Shown piece after piece: positions 7,587 to 14,873 of a stretch of DNA of 17,004 nt (its first letter is position 1; each line of letters begins with the position of its first letter). This DNA comes from Acidimicrobiia bacterium UBA4744. Its GTDB lineage: Bacteria; Actinomycetota; Acidimicrobiia; Spongiisociales; UBA4744. The stretch is from positions 91,759 through 108,762 of the forward strand of contig DHIO01000034.1 in the NCBI GenBank assembly GCA_002403855.1, in the 5' to 3' direction. Made by a program: the position numbers and the translations under genes. The notes beneath the pieces are model-generated. The model did not search any database. It was not told where the DNA came from and saw only the letters and a program-made list of their open reading frames with translations.

Positions 7587-8198
7587 GTGACGACACAAGA
7601 CGATCTCACCGAGGGCGAAGACGGCATGGCTCGTTGCTGGTGGGCCGGTAGCGATCCTCTCTACGTCGACTACCACGACACCGAATGGGGGTTTCCGGTC
7701 ACCGACGATATCCGCCTCTTCGAGAAGCTGAGCCTGGAGGGCTTCCAGGCCGGTCTCTCCTGGTTGACGATCCTCCGCAAAAGAGAGAATTTCCGCGCGG
7801 CTTTCGCAAACTTCGACTTCCGGCAGGTTGCGGAGTTCGGGGAACCCGAGGTGACCCGGCTGTTGAACGACGCCGGGATCGTCCGCCACCGTGGCAAGAT
7901 CGAGGCGACCATCAGCAACGCGGCCCGGGCGGCGGAGTTGGCCGACGAATTCGGGTCGCTGGCCGCCTTCGTGTGGGGGTACGCCCCCGACCGGCCTGAG
8001 CCTCCGACCGAACTCCCGTCGATCACCCCTGAATCCACCGCAATGAGCAGGGATCTCAAGCGACGGGGCTGGAGATTCGTCGGCCCTACCACCGTCTATG
8101 CCTTCATGCAGGCAATGGGCCTCGTCAACGACCACCTGGCCGGGTGTGGCATCCGTCCCCACACCGAACGAGCCCGCCTTGCCATGCACCAACCATGA
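7587..8198 (+). CDS. tag: DNA-3-methyladenine glycosylase I
   Basis: This 203-residue base-excision-repair enzyme removes 3-methyladenine from alkylated DNA. It aligns by eye along its whole length with the E. coli Tag pattern: MARCWWAGSDPLYVDYHDTEWG at the start, LEGFQAGLSW in the middle (E51 and W59 match the base-pocket Glu and Trp), RHRGKI, and GLVNDHLAGC near the end. The four zinc ligands are present: C17, H30, H183 and C187. The GTG at 7587 is supported by the -10 box just upstream. The ATG at 7626 (MARCWW) matches the E. coli start and has a moderate GAGGG 10 nt before it, so either may be right. The stop overlaps the start of the next gene by 4 nt (ATGA). Confidence 0.93.
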   Translation: MTTQDDLTEGEDGMARCWWAGSDPLYVDYHDTEWGFPVTDDIRLFEKLSLEGFQAGLSWLTILRKRENFRAAFANFDFRQVAEFGEPEVTRLLNDAGIVRHRGKIEATISNAARAAELADEFGSLAAFVWGYAPDRPEPPTELPSITPESTAMSRDLKRRGWRFVGPTTVYAFMQAMGLVNDHLAGCGIRPHTERARLAMHQP

Positions 8199-8986
8199 CC
8201 GACCCGACGCGGGTGCGTGTCCGCTCGATTGCCCTGCCCACCGAGCACGGCGGTTGGGGCTTCACGCTCGAGCCGATTCTGCTCGGGCTGCTGGTCGCAC
8301 CCACCTGGGCCGGACTCGGGCTCGCCGTAGCCACGGTATCAGTCTTCCTGGCCCGGCGACCCGTCAAGCTGGTATTGACCGACCTGGCAAGAAGGCGGCG
8401 CCTTCCCCGCACCCGCGTCGCTATGTGGTTCGCGCTGGGATACGGAGCGCTGGCTCTGGGCGGCCTCGCAGCAACAATCGTGACCACTGCAGGACCCTTC
8501 TGGTGGCCGCTCGTCGTCGCAATACCCTTTGCCGTCATTTCCCTCCGCGCCGATGCCCGAAGCCGCGGCCGCGGCTTGTTGCCCGAACTGGCCGGGGGGA
8601 TCGCCATGGGTTCCTCGGCGGCGGCAATCGCCATGGCCGGCGGTTGGGATTGGGTACCTGCCTTCGGCCTCTGGTTGGTGCTGGCCGCCCGGTCGTACGC
8701 CGCCATCGTCTTCGCTCGCGCTCAGGTAAGGCGAGCCAAGGACCAGCCCTACGACCGGTCGGGGGTCTACGCGGCGCAGATAGCAGCCGTACTCGTCGTC
8801 GGCCTGGCGGCAGCGCTCGGTATCGTGCCGTTGCTCTCCGCCCTGGCGCTGTTCATCCTGGCCCTCGGCGCCTTCTACGGTCTAGCTCGACCTCCGGTGC
8901 CGGCGAAGACGGTCGGATGGACCCAGATGCTGTTCGGGTTGATCGTGGTGGTCCTGACCGCGTTGGGGGTGTCGACCGGGTGGTGA
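8195..8986 (+). CDS. YwiC-like integral membrane protein
   Basis: The 263-residue polytopic protein has about seven or eight hydrophobic helices. Its N-terminus carries the YwiC-like family signature, LPTEHGGWGFTLEPILLGLL, around residues 14-33. Charged cytosolic-type loops follow (ARRRRLPRTR, RADARSRGRG, RAQVRRAKDQ). The family is widespread in Bacillota and Actinomycetota and has no established function that I know of. I chose the ATG at 8195 because it overlaps the tag stop codon as ATGA, implying translational coupling; the frame is open to 8144 but that part overlaps tag. Coupling to a DNA repair gene is probably operon convenience rather than shared function. Confidence 0.85.
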   Translation: MTDPTRVRVRSIALPTEHGGWGFTLEPILLGLLVAPTWAGLGLAVATVSVFLARRPVKLVLTDLARRRRLPRTRVAMWFALGYGALALGGLAATIVTTAGPFWWPLVVAIPFAVISLRADARSRGRGLLPELAGGIAMGSSAAAIAMAGGWDWVPAFGLWLVLAARSYAAIVFARAQVRRAKDQPYDRSGVYAAQIAAVLVVGLAAALGIVPLLSALALFILALGAFYGLARPPVPAKTVGWTQMLFGLIVVVLTALGVSTGW

Positions 8987-9001
8987 GAAGCAGCCATCAT
9001 C

Positions 9002-9058
9002 CCGAACTTGCGTGAGAAACCTGCGAATAGGGCAGAAAACTCACGCAAGAACGGTGAG
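9002..9058. repeat. Palindromic intergenic repeat, copy 1
   Basis: A 57-bp unit whose ends are perfect 10-bp inverted arms, CTTGCGTGAG (9007-9016) and CTCACGCAAG (9040-9049), around a 23-nt spacer. It is followed by AACGGTGA. It lies between the convergent YwiC-like and pyruvate phosphate dikinase genes. A second copy starts exactly 71 bp later. The arms could form a hairpin in RNA from either strand, but no T-tract follows. Confidence 0.85.
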
Positions 9059-9072
9059 AGACTCCTTGCCTG

Positions 9073-9129
9073 CCGAACTTGCGTGAGAAACCCGCGCATA
9101 CCGCAGGAATCTCACGCAAGAACGGTGAA
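9073..9129. repeat. Palindromic intergenic repeat, copy 2
   Basis: Same unit as copy 1, with identical arms at 9078-9087 and 9111-9120 and the same 23-nt spacer length. By eye the two differ at six positions inside the spacer and at the last base only; the arms and the trailing AACGGTGA are identical. It ends just before the pyruvate phosphate dikinase stop at 9133. Confidence 0.85.
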
Positions 9130-9132
9130 GGA

Positions 9133-11832
9133 CTACTTGTGGGTGAGGGCCGACTGCGCCGCGGCCAGACGGGCGATGGGCACCCGGAAGGGTGAACAAC
9201 TGACGTAGTTGAGCCCGAGACGATGGCACAGGTCGATTGACTTTGGATCGCCGCCGTGCTCACCGCAGATACCGATCTCGAGGCCCTCACGGGTGGCGCG
9301 CCCTTCCGAAACGGTCCACTGCATGAGTTTCCCGACCCCGTTCTCGTCGATGGAGGCAAACGGGTTCTCCGCCAGGATTCCCTCGCTCAGATAGTCGATG
9401 AGGAACCCCGACTCGGCGTCGTCGCGGCTGATCCCGAAGACCGTCTGGGTCAAGTCGTTGGTACCGAACGAGAAGAACTGGGCGTATTCGGCAATCTCTG
9501 CCGCCGTCAGCGCCGCCCGGGGAATCTCGATCATGGTGCCAAACTTGTAGTCGATCTCGATACCCTGTTCCTCCATCACGACCTTGGCCTCAGCCTCCAG
9601 AACCGTCTGCTGCCGTTTGAGCTCGTTCACGTGGCTGGTGAGGGGGATCATCACCTCGGGGTGCACGTCGATCCCCTCCTTGGCAACGGCACAGGCTGCC
9701 TCGAAGATCGCCCGGACCTGCATCTTGGTCAAGTCCGGCATCATGATCCCGAGCCGCACGCCCCGGGTGCCCAGCATCGGGTTGGCCTCCCGAAGAGCCT
9801 CAACCCGCTCGAGCATCTCTTCCGTCTCGGCAAGTTGTTTGGCAACGTCTTCTCCGGCGGCGGTCTTGATCTGCAGATGAGCCAGCTGACCGGTCAAGTC
9901 CTCGAAGGCGGGAAGGAACTCGTGCAAAGGTGGATCGATCAGCCGGATGATCACCGGATAGCCGTCCATCGCCCGGAACAAGCCGGCGAAGTCCTCTCGC
10001 TGCAAAGGGAGCAGCGTATCGAGGGCCTGGCGTCGCTCCTGGTCTGACTCGGTGGTGATCATCTTCTGGACGACCGGGATGCGGTCGGCCTCGAAGAACA
10101 TATGCTCGGTCCGGCACAACCCGATGCCTTCGGCGCCGTTCTGGCGAGCGCGCTCGGCATCGAGCGGATAGTCGGCATTGGCCCACACCCCGAGGGACCG
10201 GAACTCGTCCGCCCAGCCGAGTAGCTTCTTGAGCCACGGATCCGAGATGTCGGGTACCACCGTCTCGAGAGCACCGGCAAACACTTCGCCGACCGTACCG
10301 TCGATCGAGAGCCAGTCGCCTTCCTTGATGACCGTGCTGCCCACGGTCATCTGCCGGCCGGCCATGTCGATCTCGAGAGCCGCTACGCCAACCACCGCCG
10401 GCTTGCCGAACTGGCGAGCGACCAGAGCAGCGTGGCTGGTACGGCCCCCCAGCTTGGTGAGGATGCCCTGGGCGGCCAGCATCCCATGCACGTCGTCCGG
10501 TTTGGTTTCCGGCCGGACCATGATGACCTTCTTGCCTTCATCCTTGGCCCACCTCTCGGCGAGGTCGGCATCGAAGGCCACCACCCCGACGGCCGCCCCC
10601 GGCGACACGTTGAGGCCCGTAGCTATCTGGGCGCCGGACGCGACGGCCGCCTTCTTCGCTTCGACCGAGAACTGGGGATGGAGGAAGAAGTCAACCTGGT
10701 CGGGTGTGACCTTCATCACCGCCGTTTCCTTGGTAATCAAGCCTTCTTCCGCGAGGTCGACGGCAATCCTGACTGCCGCCTGGGCGGTGCGCTTTCCGTC
10801 ACGAGTCTGGAGAATCCAGAGCTTGCCCCGCTCGACGGTGAACTCCATGTCCTGCATCTCGCGGTAATGGTTCTCCAGGTTCTTGGCAATCTCCCGAAAC
10901 TCGTCGTAGAGCTCCGGCATTTCTACGCCCATATCGTCCATTGCCTTGGTTGGGCGGATCCCGGCCACCACGTCTTCGCCTTGAGCGTTGATGAGGAAAT
11001 CACCTTCGATGTGATCCTCGCCGGTGGTGGCATTGCGGGTCATGGCAACCCCCGTCGCCGAATCATCGCCCATGTTGCCGAACACCATGGTTTGAATATT
11101 CACGGCCGTCCCCAGGTCATGGGGGATCTTGGCGGCGTTCCGATAGTCGACGGCCCGCTTTCCGTTCCACGACTTGAACACTGCCTCGGTCGCCAGACGG
11201 AGCTGGTCGATCGGCTCCTGAGGGAATCCCGGGGCGAGGTCCTTGAAGCGCCCAACGACCTCCTGCAAAGCCTCCGGGGGGAGTTCTGCATCGTTGTCGA
11301 CGCCATGCCTGCTCCGGTACTCGGCCAGAACCTCCTCGAACGGCTCGTCATCGAGACCCAGCACCACCGATCCGAACATCTGAACGAGCCGGCGATACGA
11401 GTCGTAGGCAAATCTCTCGTCTCCGGTCAGCCGAACGACCCCGACGACGACCTCGTCGTTGAGACCGATGTTGAGCACCGTGTCCATCATCCCGGGCATC
11501 GAGAACTTGGATCCGGACCGGCACGACACGAGGAGCGGGTTGGTCGAGTCGCCGAAAGCCTTCCCGGTCTTCTCCTCCACCTGCTTCAAGGCCGCCAGGG
11601 CTTGTTCCCACATTTCCCCGGGAAACTGCTCTCCGGCTGCGAGAAAGGCGTTGCACGCTTCAGTCGAGACGGTGAAGCCCGGCGGGACGGGAACCCCCAC
11701 CCGGGTCATCTCGGCGAGGTTGGCGCCTTTGCCTCCCAACAACCCGCGAACATCGTCCCAGGCGCCTCCAACGTACGTTTCGGCACTCTCGACCTCGTCA
11801 AACCCGTACACCCACTTGCGCTCGTCACCCAT
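9133..11832 (-). CDS. ppdK: Pyruvate, phosphate dikinase
   Basis: This full-length 899-residue enzyme catalyses the reversible conversion of pyruvate, ATP and phosphate to phosphoenolpyruvate, AMP and pyrophosphate. The N-terminal ATP-grasp part begins GGKGANLAEM (33-42) and includes LVSCRSGSKFSMPGMMDT (101-118). The swivelling phosphohistidine domain has GGRTSHAALVAR, with catalytic H467 and the threonine two residues before it that in plants is the regulatory phosphosite. The C-terminal PEP/pyruvate barrel shows GIGLCRTEHMFF, PMLGTRGVRLG and the active-site cysteine C856 in GICGEHGG. The start at 11832 is preceded by AGAGG at a usable distance. A TTGACC at 11881-11886 (minus strand) could be a -35, with a weak -10. 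No regulatory (DUF299-type) kinase/phosphorylase gene is present. Probable role: anaplerosis or gluconeogenesis, or PPi-based glycolysis. Confidence 0.97.
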   Translation of the reverse strand: MGDERKWVYGFDEVESAETYVGGAWDDVRGLLGGKGANLAEMTRVGVPVPPGFTVSTEACNAFLAAGEQFPGEMWEQALAALKQVEEKTGKAFGDSTNPLLVSCRSGSKFSMPGMMDTVLNIGLNDEVVVGVVRLTGDERFAYDSYRRLVQMFGSVVLGLDDEPFEEVLAEYRSRHGVDNDAELPPEALQEVVGRFKDLAPGFPQEPIDQLRLATEAVFKSWNGKRAVDYRNAAKIPHDLGTAVNIQTMVFGNMGDDSATGVAMTRNATTGEDHIEGDFLINAQGEDVVAGIRPTKAMDDMGVEMPELYDEFREIAKNLENHYREMQDMEFTVERGKLWILQTRDGKRTAQAAVRIAVDLAEEGLITKETAVMKVTPDQVDFFLHPQFSVEAKKAAVASGAQIATGLNVSPGAAVGVVAFDADLAERWAKDEGKKVIMVRPETKPDDVHGMLAAQGILTKLGGRTSHAALVARQFGKPAVVGVAALEIDMAGRQMTVGSTVIKEGDWLSIDGTVGEVFAGALETVVPDISDPWLKKLLGWADEFRSLGVWANADYPLDAERARQNGAEGIGLCRTEHMFFEADRIPVVQKMITTESDQERRQALDTLLPLQREDFAGLFRAMDGYPVIIRLIDPPLHEFLPAFEDLTGQLAHLQIKTAAGEDVAKQLAETEEMLERVEALREANPMLGTRGVRLGIMMPDLTKMQVRAIFEAACAVAKEGIDVHPEVMIPLTSHVNELKRQQTVLEAEAKVVMEEQGIEIDYKFGTMIEIPRAALTAAEIAEYAQFFSFGTNDLTQTVFGISRDDAESGFLIDYLSEGILAENPFASIDENGVGKLMQWTVSEGRATREGLEIGICGEHGGDPKSIDLCHRLGLNYVSCSPFRVPIARLAAAQSALTHK

Positions 11833-11980
11833 TGTCAGGCCTCTCTATCTGAACCGTGCATGATCGGACCGCGCAGGCGAGGTCAAACCAACCGACCGGC
11901 GTGGTCCCGCGTCGCAGCGGAAGTGTTGCACCAGGAGAACTCCACCTGGGGACGGCATGAACCCACTGCGAACTCCCATG

Positions 11981-12631
11981 CTAACGGGATTGAAAGCGAT
12001 GGAGTTCGCCGGCGCCGTGTCCTGCCGTCCGCCGAGCCTCCGCCGCGAGGCGGATCAGGGCGGCACCCGGCGGCCACCCGTCCATTTCATCCACGAACGG
12101 TTCCAACTCGAGCGTGCCGCGAATGAGCCCGTCCGGCGCCGGCTTCATCGTCACGTCGAACTTCTGCAGCATTCTGAGCATCGGCGCGTTGTCGGCCAGG
12201 ACGTCGAAGTGGAATCGTTGCACGTGATTCGCTCGACCGGCAATGGCCAGCGCCCGGAACAACACCTGGCCGATCCCACGGCCCTGGTACTCATCGAGGA
12301 CGGTGTACGCCGCATCGGCAGAGGCCGGATCGTCGGACAGCCGCACGTATCGCGCCACCCCGGCGCCGTCCCAACCGTCTTCGGTCTTCGCCTGCACCCC
12401 CCAAGCGAAGTGGTCGCAGTAGTCGAGTTCGCTGAGGTAGACCAGATCTCGCGACTTCAGACGCGGGGTCGGCGTCATGAACCGCCGGTAGCGGCTTGTG
12501 GCGGACAGGCGCTCAAAACCTTCGGCGAGGTCACCTCGGTCCTCGGCGGCCACCGGACGCAATGACACGGCCGTACCGTCGGGAAGGGCTATTTCGACCG
12601 GGATCGGTTGGGAGGGATCGATAGGTGGCAT
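11981..12631 (-). CDS. GNAT-family N-acetyltransferase
   Basis: The 216-residue protein has the GNAT fold. LPDGTAVSLRPVAAEDRGDL leads into the first helix, FERLSATSRYRRF follows, and the acetyl-CoA pyrophosphate loop is Q-G-R-G-I-G at 116-121 within YTVLDEYQGRGIG. The closest pattern I know is the single-domain acetyltransferases that resemble the GNAT module of protein lysine acetylases, but the substrate is unknown. An in-frame ATG at 12664 adds 11 residues and falls inside a possible -10 box, so I prefer 12631. It lies 148 bp upstream of ppdK on the same strand. Whether it acts on that enzyme is speculation. It is divergent from the MmcQ/YjbR gene across an 89-bp region with a conspicuous inverted repeat. 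Confidence 0.85.
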   Translation of the reverse strand: MPPIDPSQPIPVEIALPDGTAVSLRPVAAEDRGDLAEGFERLSATSRYRRFMTPTPRLKSRDLVYLSELDYCDHFAWGVQAKTEDGWDGAGVARYVRLSDDPASADAAYTVLDEYQGRGIGQVLFRALAIAGRANHVQRFHFDVLADNAPMLRMLQKFDVTMKPAPDGLIRGTLELEPFVDEMDGWPPGAALIRLAAEARRTAGHGAGELHRFQSR

Positions 12632-12659
12632 CGCCGGGGTTCTTGTGCTTGCAATTGTT

Positions 12660-12665
12660 AGCATA
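12660..12665 (-). promoter_or_regulatory. Possible -10 box for the acetyltransferase gene
   Basis: Minus strand TATGCT, 28 nt before the ATG at 12631, touching the end of the adjacent inverted repeat. If used, the ATG at 12664 cannot be the start. The -35 is not recognisable, which would suit an activator-dependent or alternative promoter. Confidence 0.3.
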
Positions 12666-12686
12666 GTGCAAGATCAGGTTTGCACT
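12665..12686. promoter_or_regulatory. Inverted repeat, candidate operator between divergent genes
   Basis: AGTGCAA and TTGCACT form a perfect 7-bp inverted repeat with an 8-nt spacer. A further CTTGCA at 12648-12653 gives another pairing with TGCAAG at 12667-12672. The site lies between the acetyltransferase and MmcQ/YjbR genes and abuts a possible -10 box for the former. It looks like a dimeric regulator site; the regulator is not in this window. Confidence 0.5.
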
Positions 12687-12720
12687 GGCGAGGTCGGGAC
12701 AACACCGCCAAAATGCCTCC

Positions 12721-13092
12721 ATGGCGCCGACACTGGACGAGCTGCTGGAACAATTCACCCAATACCCGGGAGCCACCCAAGGGTACCCGTTCGGCCCCGG
12801 CGCATTGGTATTCAAGGTGGGGGCCAGGATGTTCGGACTCATCGAAGAAGACGCCCTCCCGCTCACGGTGAGCCTCAAATGTGATCCCGATCTCGGACTC
12901 GAGCTACGAGCTCAGTACCCGGCCGCGCAACCCGGCTACCACCTGAACAAACAGCACTGGAACACCATCACCCTGGACGGTTCGATTCCGTTCGAAGAGA
13001 TCGTCGAGTTGATCGACCATTCGTACCAGCTGGTGGTCGCCGGTCTGCCCCGGTCGGTGCGCGACCAGCTTTCGAGCCGACCCGATCATTGA
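12721..13092 (+). CDS. MmcQ/YjbR family protein
   Basis: The 123-residue protein matches the MmcQ/YjbR family: an N-terminal helix, a YPFG-like segment (22-25), then strands ALVFKVGARMFGLI and LPLTVSLKCDP. The family hallmark PGYHLNKQHWNTITLDG spans 71-87, followed by a C-terminal helix ending in a V-A-G-L-P turn. Proteins of this fold are small, have a CyaY-like/DNA-binding-like topology, and lack an established general function. The start has no SD; a poor -10-like CAAAAT ends 6 nt upstream. The next gene begins 56 nt after the stop and appears to have its own promoter. Confidence 0.88.
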   Translation: MAPTLDELLEQFTQYPGATQGYPFGPGALVFKVGARMFGLIEEDALPLTVSLKCDPDLGLELRAQYPAAQPGYHLNKQHWNTITLDGSIPFEEIVELIDHSYQLVVAGLPRSVRDQLSSRPDH

Positions 13093-13134
13093 GGACCACG
13101 ACGCAGAAGCGGAGACCTTGTCACCGATCACCGA

Positions 13135-13140
13135 TAGGAT
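13135..13140 (+). promoter_or_regulatory. -10 box for the YgjP-like metallopeptidase gene
   Basis: TAGGAT ends 8 nt before the GTG at 13149. The same bases contain AGGAT, so this could instead be a weak SD. The pattern fits the other leaderless starts here. Confidence 0.35.
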
Positions 13141-13148
13141 CGCCGACT

Positions 13149-13637
13149 GTGAACGTCGAAGTCGTTCGGAGCGCTCGCCGCCGCAAGACCGTGCAGGCTC
13201 GCCTGATCGGCGATGTGTTGCGGGTTGCCATTCCCGCCGAGTTGAGCCGGTCGGAGGAACACCATTGGGTCAACCTGATGAAGTCGAAGTTCGAGCAACG
13301 CGCCGCCGAGCGGCCGATCGATCTGGCCTCGAGAGCGCAGCGGCTCGCCCGACGGTACAAACTCTCCGTGCCGGATTCCATCCGCTGGGTTGAAAACCAG
13401 CAAACCCGATGGGGATCCTGCACCCCGGACAACCGCTCCATACGAATTTCCAGCCGGGCCGCCGGCTTTCCCGATTGGGTGGTCGACTACCTCATCGTCC
13501 ACGAGCTGGCACACTTGAGTGAGCCCGGGCACGGAGAAGCGTTCTGGGCGCTGGTGAACCGCTACCCGCGGGCGGAGCGGGCCCGCGGATTCCTGATCGG
13601 GCGGGAATGGATCGACAATCCTGGGGTTGAAGACTGA
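13149..13637 (+). CDS. YgjP-like (DUF45) zinc metallopeptidase domain protein
   Basis: The 162-residue protein has the YgjP/DUF45 (M48-like) layout. The N-terminal strand pair includes VRSARRRKTVQARL. RWGSC(T) at 87-92 is the family's signature turn, and VVDYLIVHELAHL follows. The zinc-binding HExxH is at 118-122 (H118, E119, H122) and the third ligand is probably H128 in PGHGEAFW. Family members are predicted cytosolic metal-dependent proteases, sometimes linked to restriction or translation systems, but no restriction gene is nearby. The GTG at 13149 is chosen because family similarity starts there. The frame is open to a TTG at 13089, which overlaps the previous gene. MsrB follows after 18 bp, so the two are likely cotranscribed. 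Confidence 0.9.
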   Translation: MNVEVVRSARRRKTVQARLIGDVLRVAIPAELSRSEEHHWVNLMKSKFEQRAAERPIDLASRAQRLARRYKLSVPDSIRWVENQQTRWGSCTPDNRSIRISSRAAGFPDWVVDYLIVHELAHLSEPGHGEAFWALVNRYPRAERARGFLIGREWIDNPGVED

Positions 13638-13644
13638 GATCCAC

Positions 13645-13650
13645 GAGGAG
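13645..13650 (+). promoter_or_regulatory. Shine-Dalgarno of msrB
   Basis: GAGGAG lies 5 nt before the msrB ATG. It is one of the clear SD sequences in the window, and it precedes a gene that is internal to an operon rather than first in one. Confidence 0.7.
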
Positions 13651-13655
13651 ACACC

Positions 13656-14069
13656 ATGCCACCCGAGATACCCTCCGAACAGCTCCCCCAGACCGAGGAA
13701 GAGTGGCGAGTACGGCTGACGCCCCAACAGTTTGCCGTCACCCGGCAAGGGGCAACCGAGCCCGCCTTTTCCGGCATCTATTGGGACACCAAACGATCGG
13801 GGACCTACCGATGCGTCGCCTGCGAAGCCGAGCTCTTCTCGTCGGAGACCAAGTACGAATCGGGCTCCGGCTGGCCGAGCTTCTGGGAACCAGAAGCCCC
13901 CGATCGGGTGACGACGGTCGTCGATCGGAGCCACGGGATGATCAGGACCGAGGTCCGTTGCGCGCACTGCGATTCTCATCTCGGGCACGTCTTCGAAGAC
14001 GGCCCGCAACCAACGGGCCTCAGGTACTGCATCAACTCGGCCGCCCTCGATCTCGAAGCAACCGACTGA
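13656..14069 (+). CDS. msrB: Peptide-methionine (R)-S-oxide reductase
   Basis: This is a 137-residue, single-domain MsrB, which reduces methionine-R-sulfoxide in oxidised proteins using thioredoxin. The four structural zinc cysteines are C53/C56 (CVAC) and C102/C105 (CAHC). The catalytic cysteine is C125 in RYCINSAAL. ESGSGWPSFW (68-77) and HLGHVF (108-113) are the conserved substrate-site motifs. Length and motif order are normal for the family. There is no fused MsrA. Cotranscription with the preceding YgjP-like gene is likely (18-bp gap, good SD). Confidence 0.97.
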   Translation: MPPEIPSEQLPQTEEEWRVRLTPQQFAVTRQGATEPAFSGIYWDTKRSGTYRCVACEAELFSSETKYESGSGWPSFWEPEAPDRVTTVVDRSHGMIRTEVRCAHCDSHLGHVFEDGPQPTGLRYCINSAALDLEATD

Positions 14070-14107
14070 CCCACGAACGAAGCGAATCGGGTGTCCCGGT
14101 GGCGCCC

Positions 14108-14113
14108 TACACT
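14108..14113 (+). promoter_or_regulatory. -10 box for a leaderless parA transcript
   Basis: TACACT ends 7 nt before the ATG at 14121. The hexamer and spacing are the same as upstream of threonine synthase. There is no SD, and the upstream GTG at 14091 is excluded if this box is used. Confidence 0.5.
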
Positions 14114-14120
14114 CGATCGC

Positions 14121-14873
14121 ATGACACGGGTGATTGCCGTTGCCAACCAGAAAGGCGGAGTGGCCAAGACCACCACGGTACAGTCCCTCGGGTCCGCGTT
14201 TGCCGAGCGGGACAGAAAGATCCTCGTCGTCGACCTCGACCCGCAGGCGTGTCTCACCTATTCGATGGGCGTCGATTCCGAAGGCCTGGACCGTTCCATT
14301 CACGACGTGATGCTCGGCCGTACCACCGCCGCCAAGGCGATCGTCGAAACAGACGACCTACACCTGCTCCCCTCGACCATCGACTTGGCGGGCGCCGAGA
14401 TTCACCTCCTCACCAAGACGGGCCGGGAATACGTGCTCTCCAAAGCCCTCCGGCCGGTAATCAGCTCCTACGACCTGGTCATGATCGACTGCCCCCCTTC
14501 CCTGGGGATCCTCACCATCAACGGGCTGACTGCGGGCCGCGAGGTTTTGATCCCCCTCCAGCCGGAAACCCTCAGTCACCGGGGAGTCGGTCAACTGTTG
14601 GAGACCATCGACGACGTTCGCACGTACACCAACAGCAGCCTCAGAGTGCTTGGGGCGGTTGCCACGATGTTTGACTCCCGCACCCGCCTGGCCCGCGAGG
14701 TGGTCGAGGATCTTCCCCACCGCTACGGCATCTCGGTGCTCGACCCGCCCATTCCCAAGACGGTTCGGGTAGCCGAAGCGCCCGCCCGGGGCATTTCCGT
14801 GCTCCAGCATGCCCAACGGTCCAAGGCCTCCGAAGCATATCGAGCGCTGGCGAACACGCTGGAGAAGGTGTGA
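14121..14873 (+). CDS. ParA/Soj-family ATPase without a ParB partner
   Basis: The 250-residue protein is a small ParA-type P-loop ATPase. The deviant Walker A is KGGVAKTTT (11-19, with the signature lysine K11 and catalytic K16). Walker A' is VVDLDPQ (36-42) and Walker B is LVMIDCPPSLG (119-129). The region EVLIPLQPETLSHRGVGQLL and the late RVAEAPARGISVL match the family. Such ATPases form dimers on the nucleoid and position chromosomes, plasmids or protein cargos. There is no N-terminal helix-turn-helix domain. No parB or parS-like site is visible, so it is an orphan here. I start at 14121, where homology begins and a -10 box lies 7 nt upstream. The next gene overlaps by 4 nt, so its product is the best candidate partner. 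Confidence 0.93.
   Translation: MTRVIAVANQKGGVAKTTTVQSLGSAFAERDRKILVVDLDPQACLTYSMGVDSEGLDRSIHDVMLGRTTAAKAIVETDDLHLLPSTIDLAGAEIHLLTKTGREYVLSKALRPVISSYDLVMIDCPPSLGILTINGLTAGREVLIPLQPETLSHRGVGQLLETIDDVRTYTNSSLRVLGAVATMFDSRTRLAREVVEDLPHRYGISVLDPPIPKTVRVAEAPARGISVLQHAQRSKASEAYRALANTLEKV

Noticed and set aside
7577..7625. ATG at 7577 as start of the DNA glycosylase I gene
   Set aside because: It is out of frame with the glycosylase. The frame it opens encodes an Arg/His-rich stretch with no similarity to Tag.
9002..9129. CRISPR array
   Set aside because: There are only two units, the conserved parts are inverted arms at both ends rather than one direct repeat, and no cas gene is present.
10432..12126. 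564-codon open frame antisense to ppdK
   Set aside because: The PPDK frame is complete with its catalytic residues. The antisense frame has no motif and runs past the gene end without an independent start.
14070..14120. parS centromere site near parA
   Set aside because: No sequence resembling the consensus TGTTTCACGTGAAACA is present here or around the ParA gene; only a GGCGCC palindrome is seen.
13128..14303. 391-codon open frame on the minus strand across YgjP-like, msrB and parA genes
   Set aside because: It crosses three well-supported genes and their intergenic gaps, with no family match.
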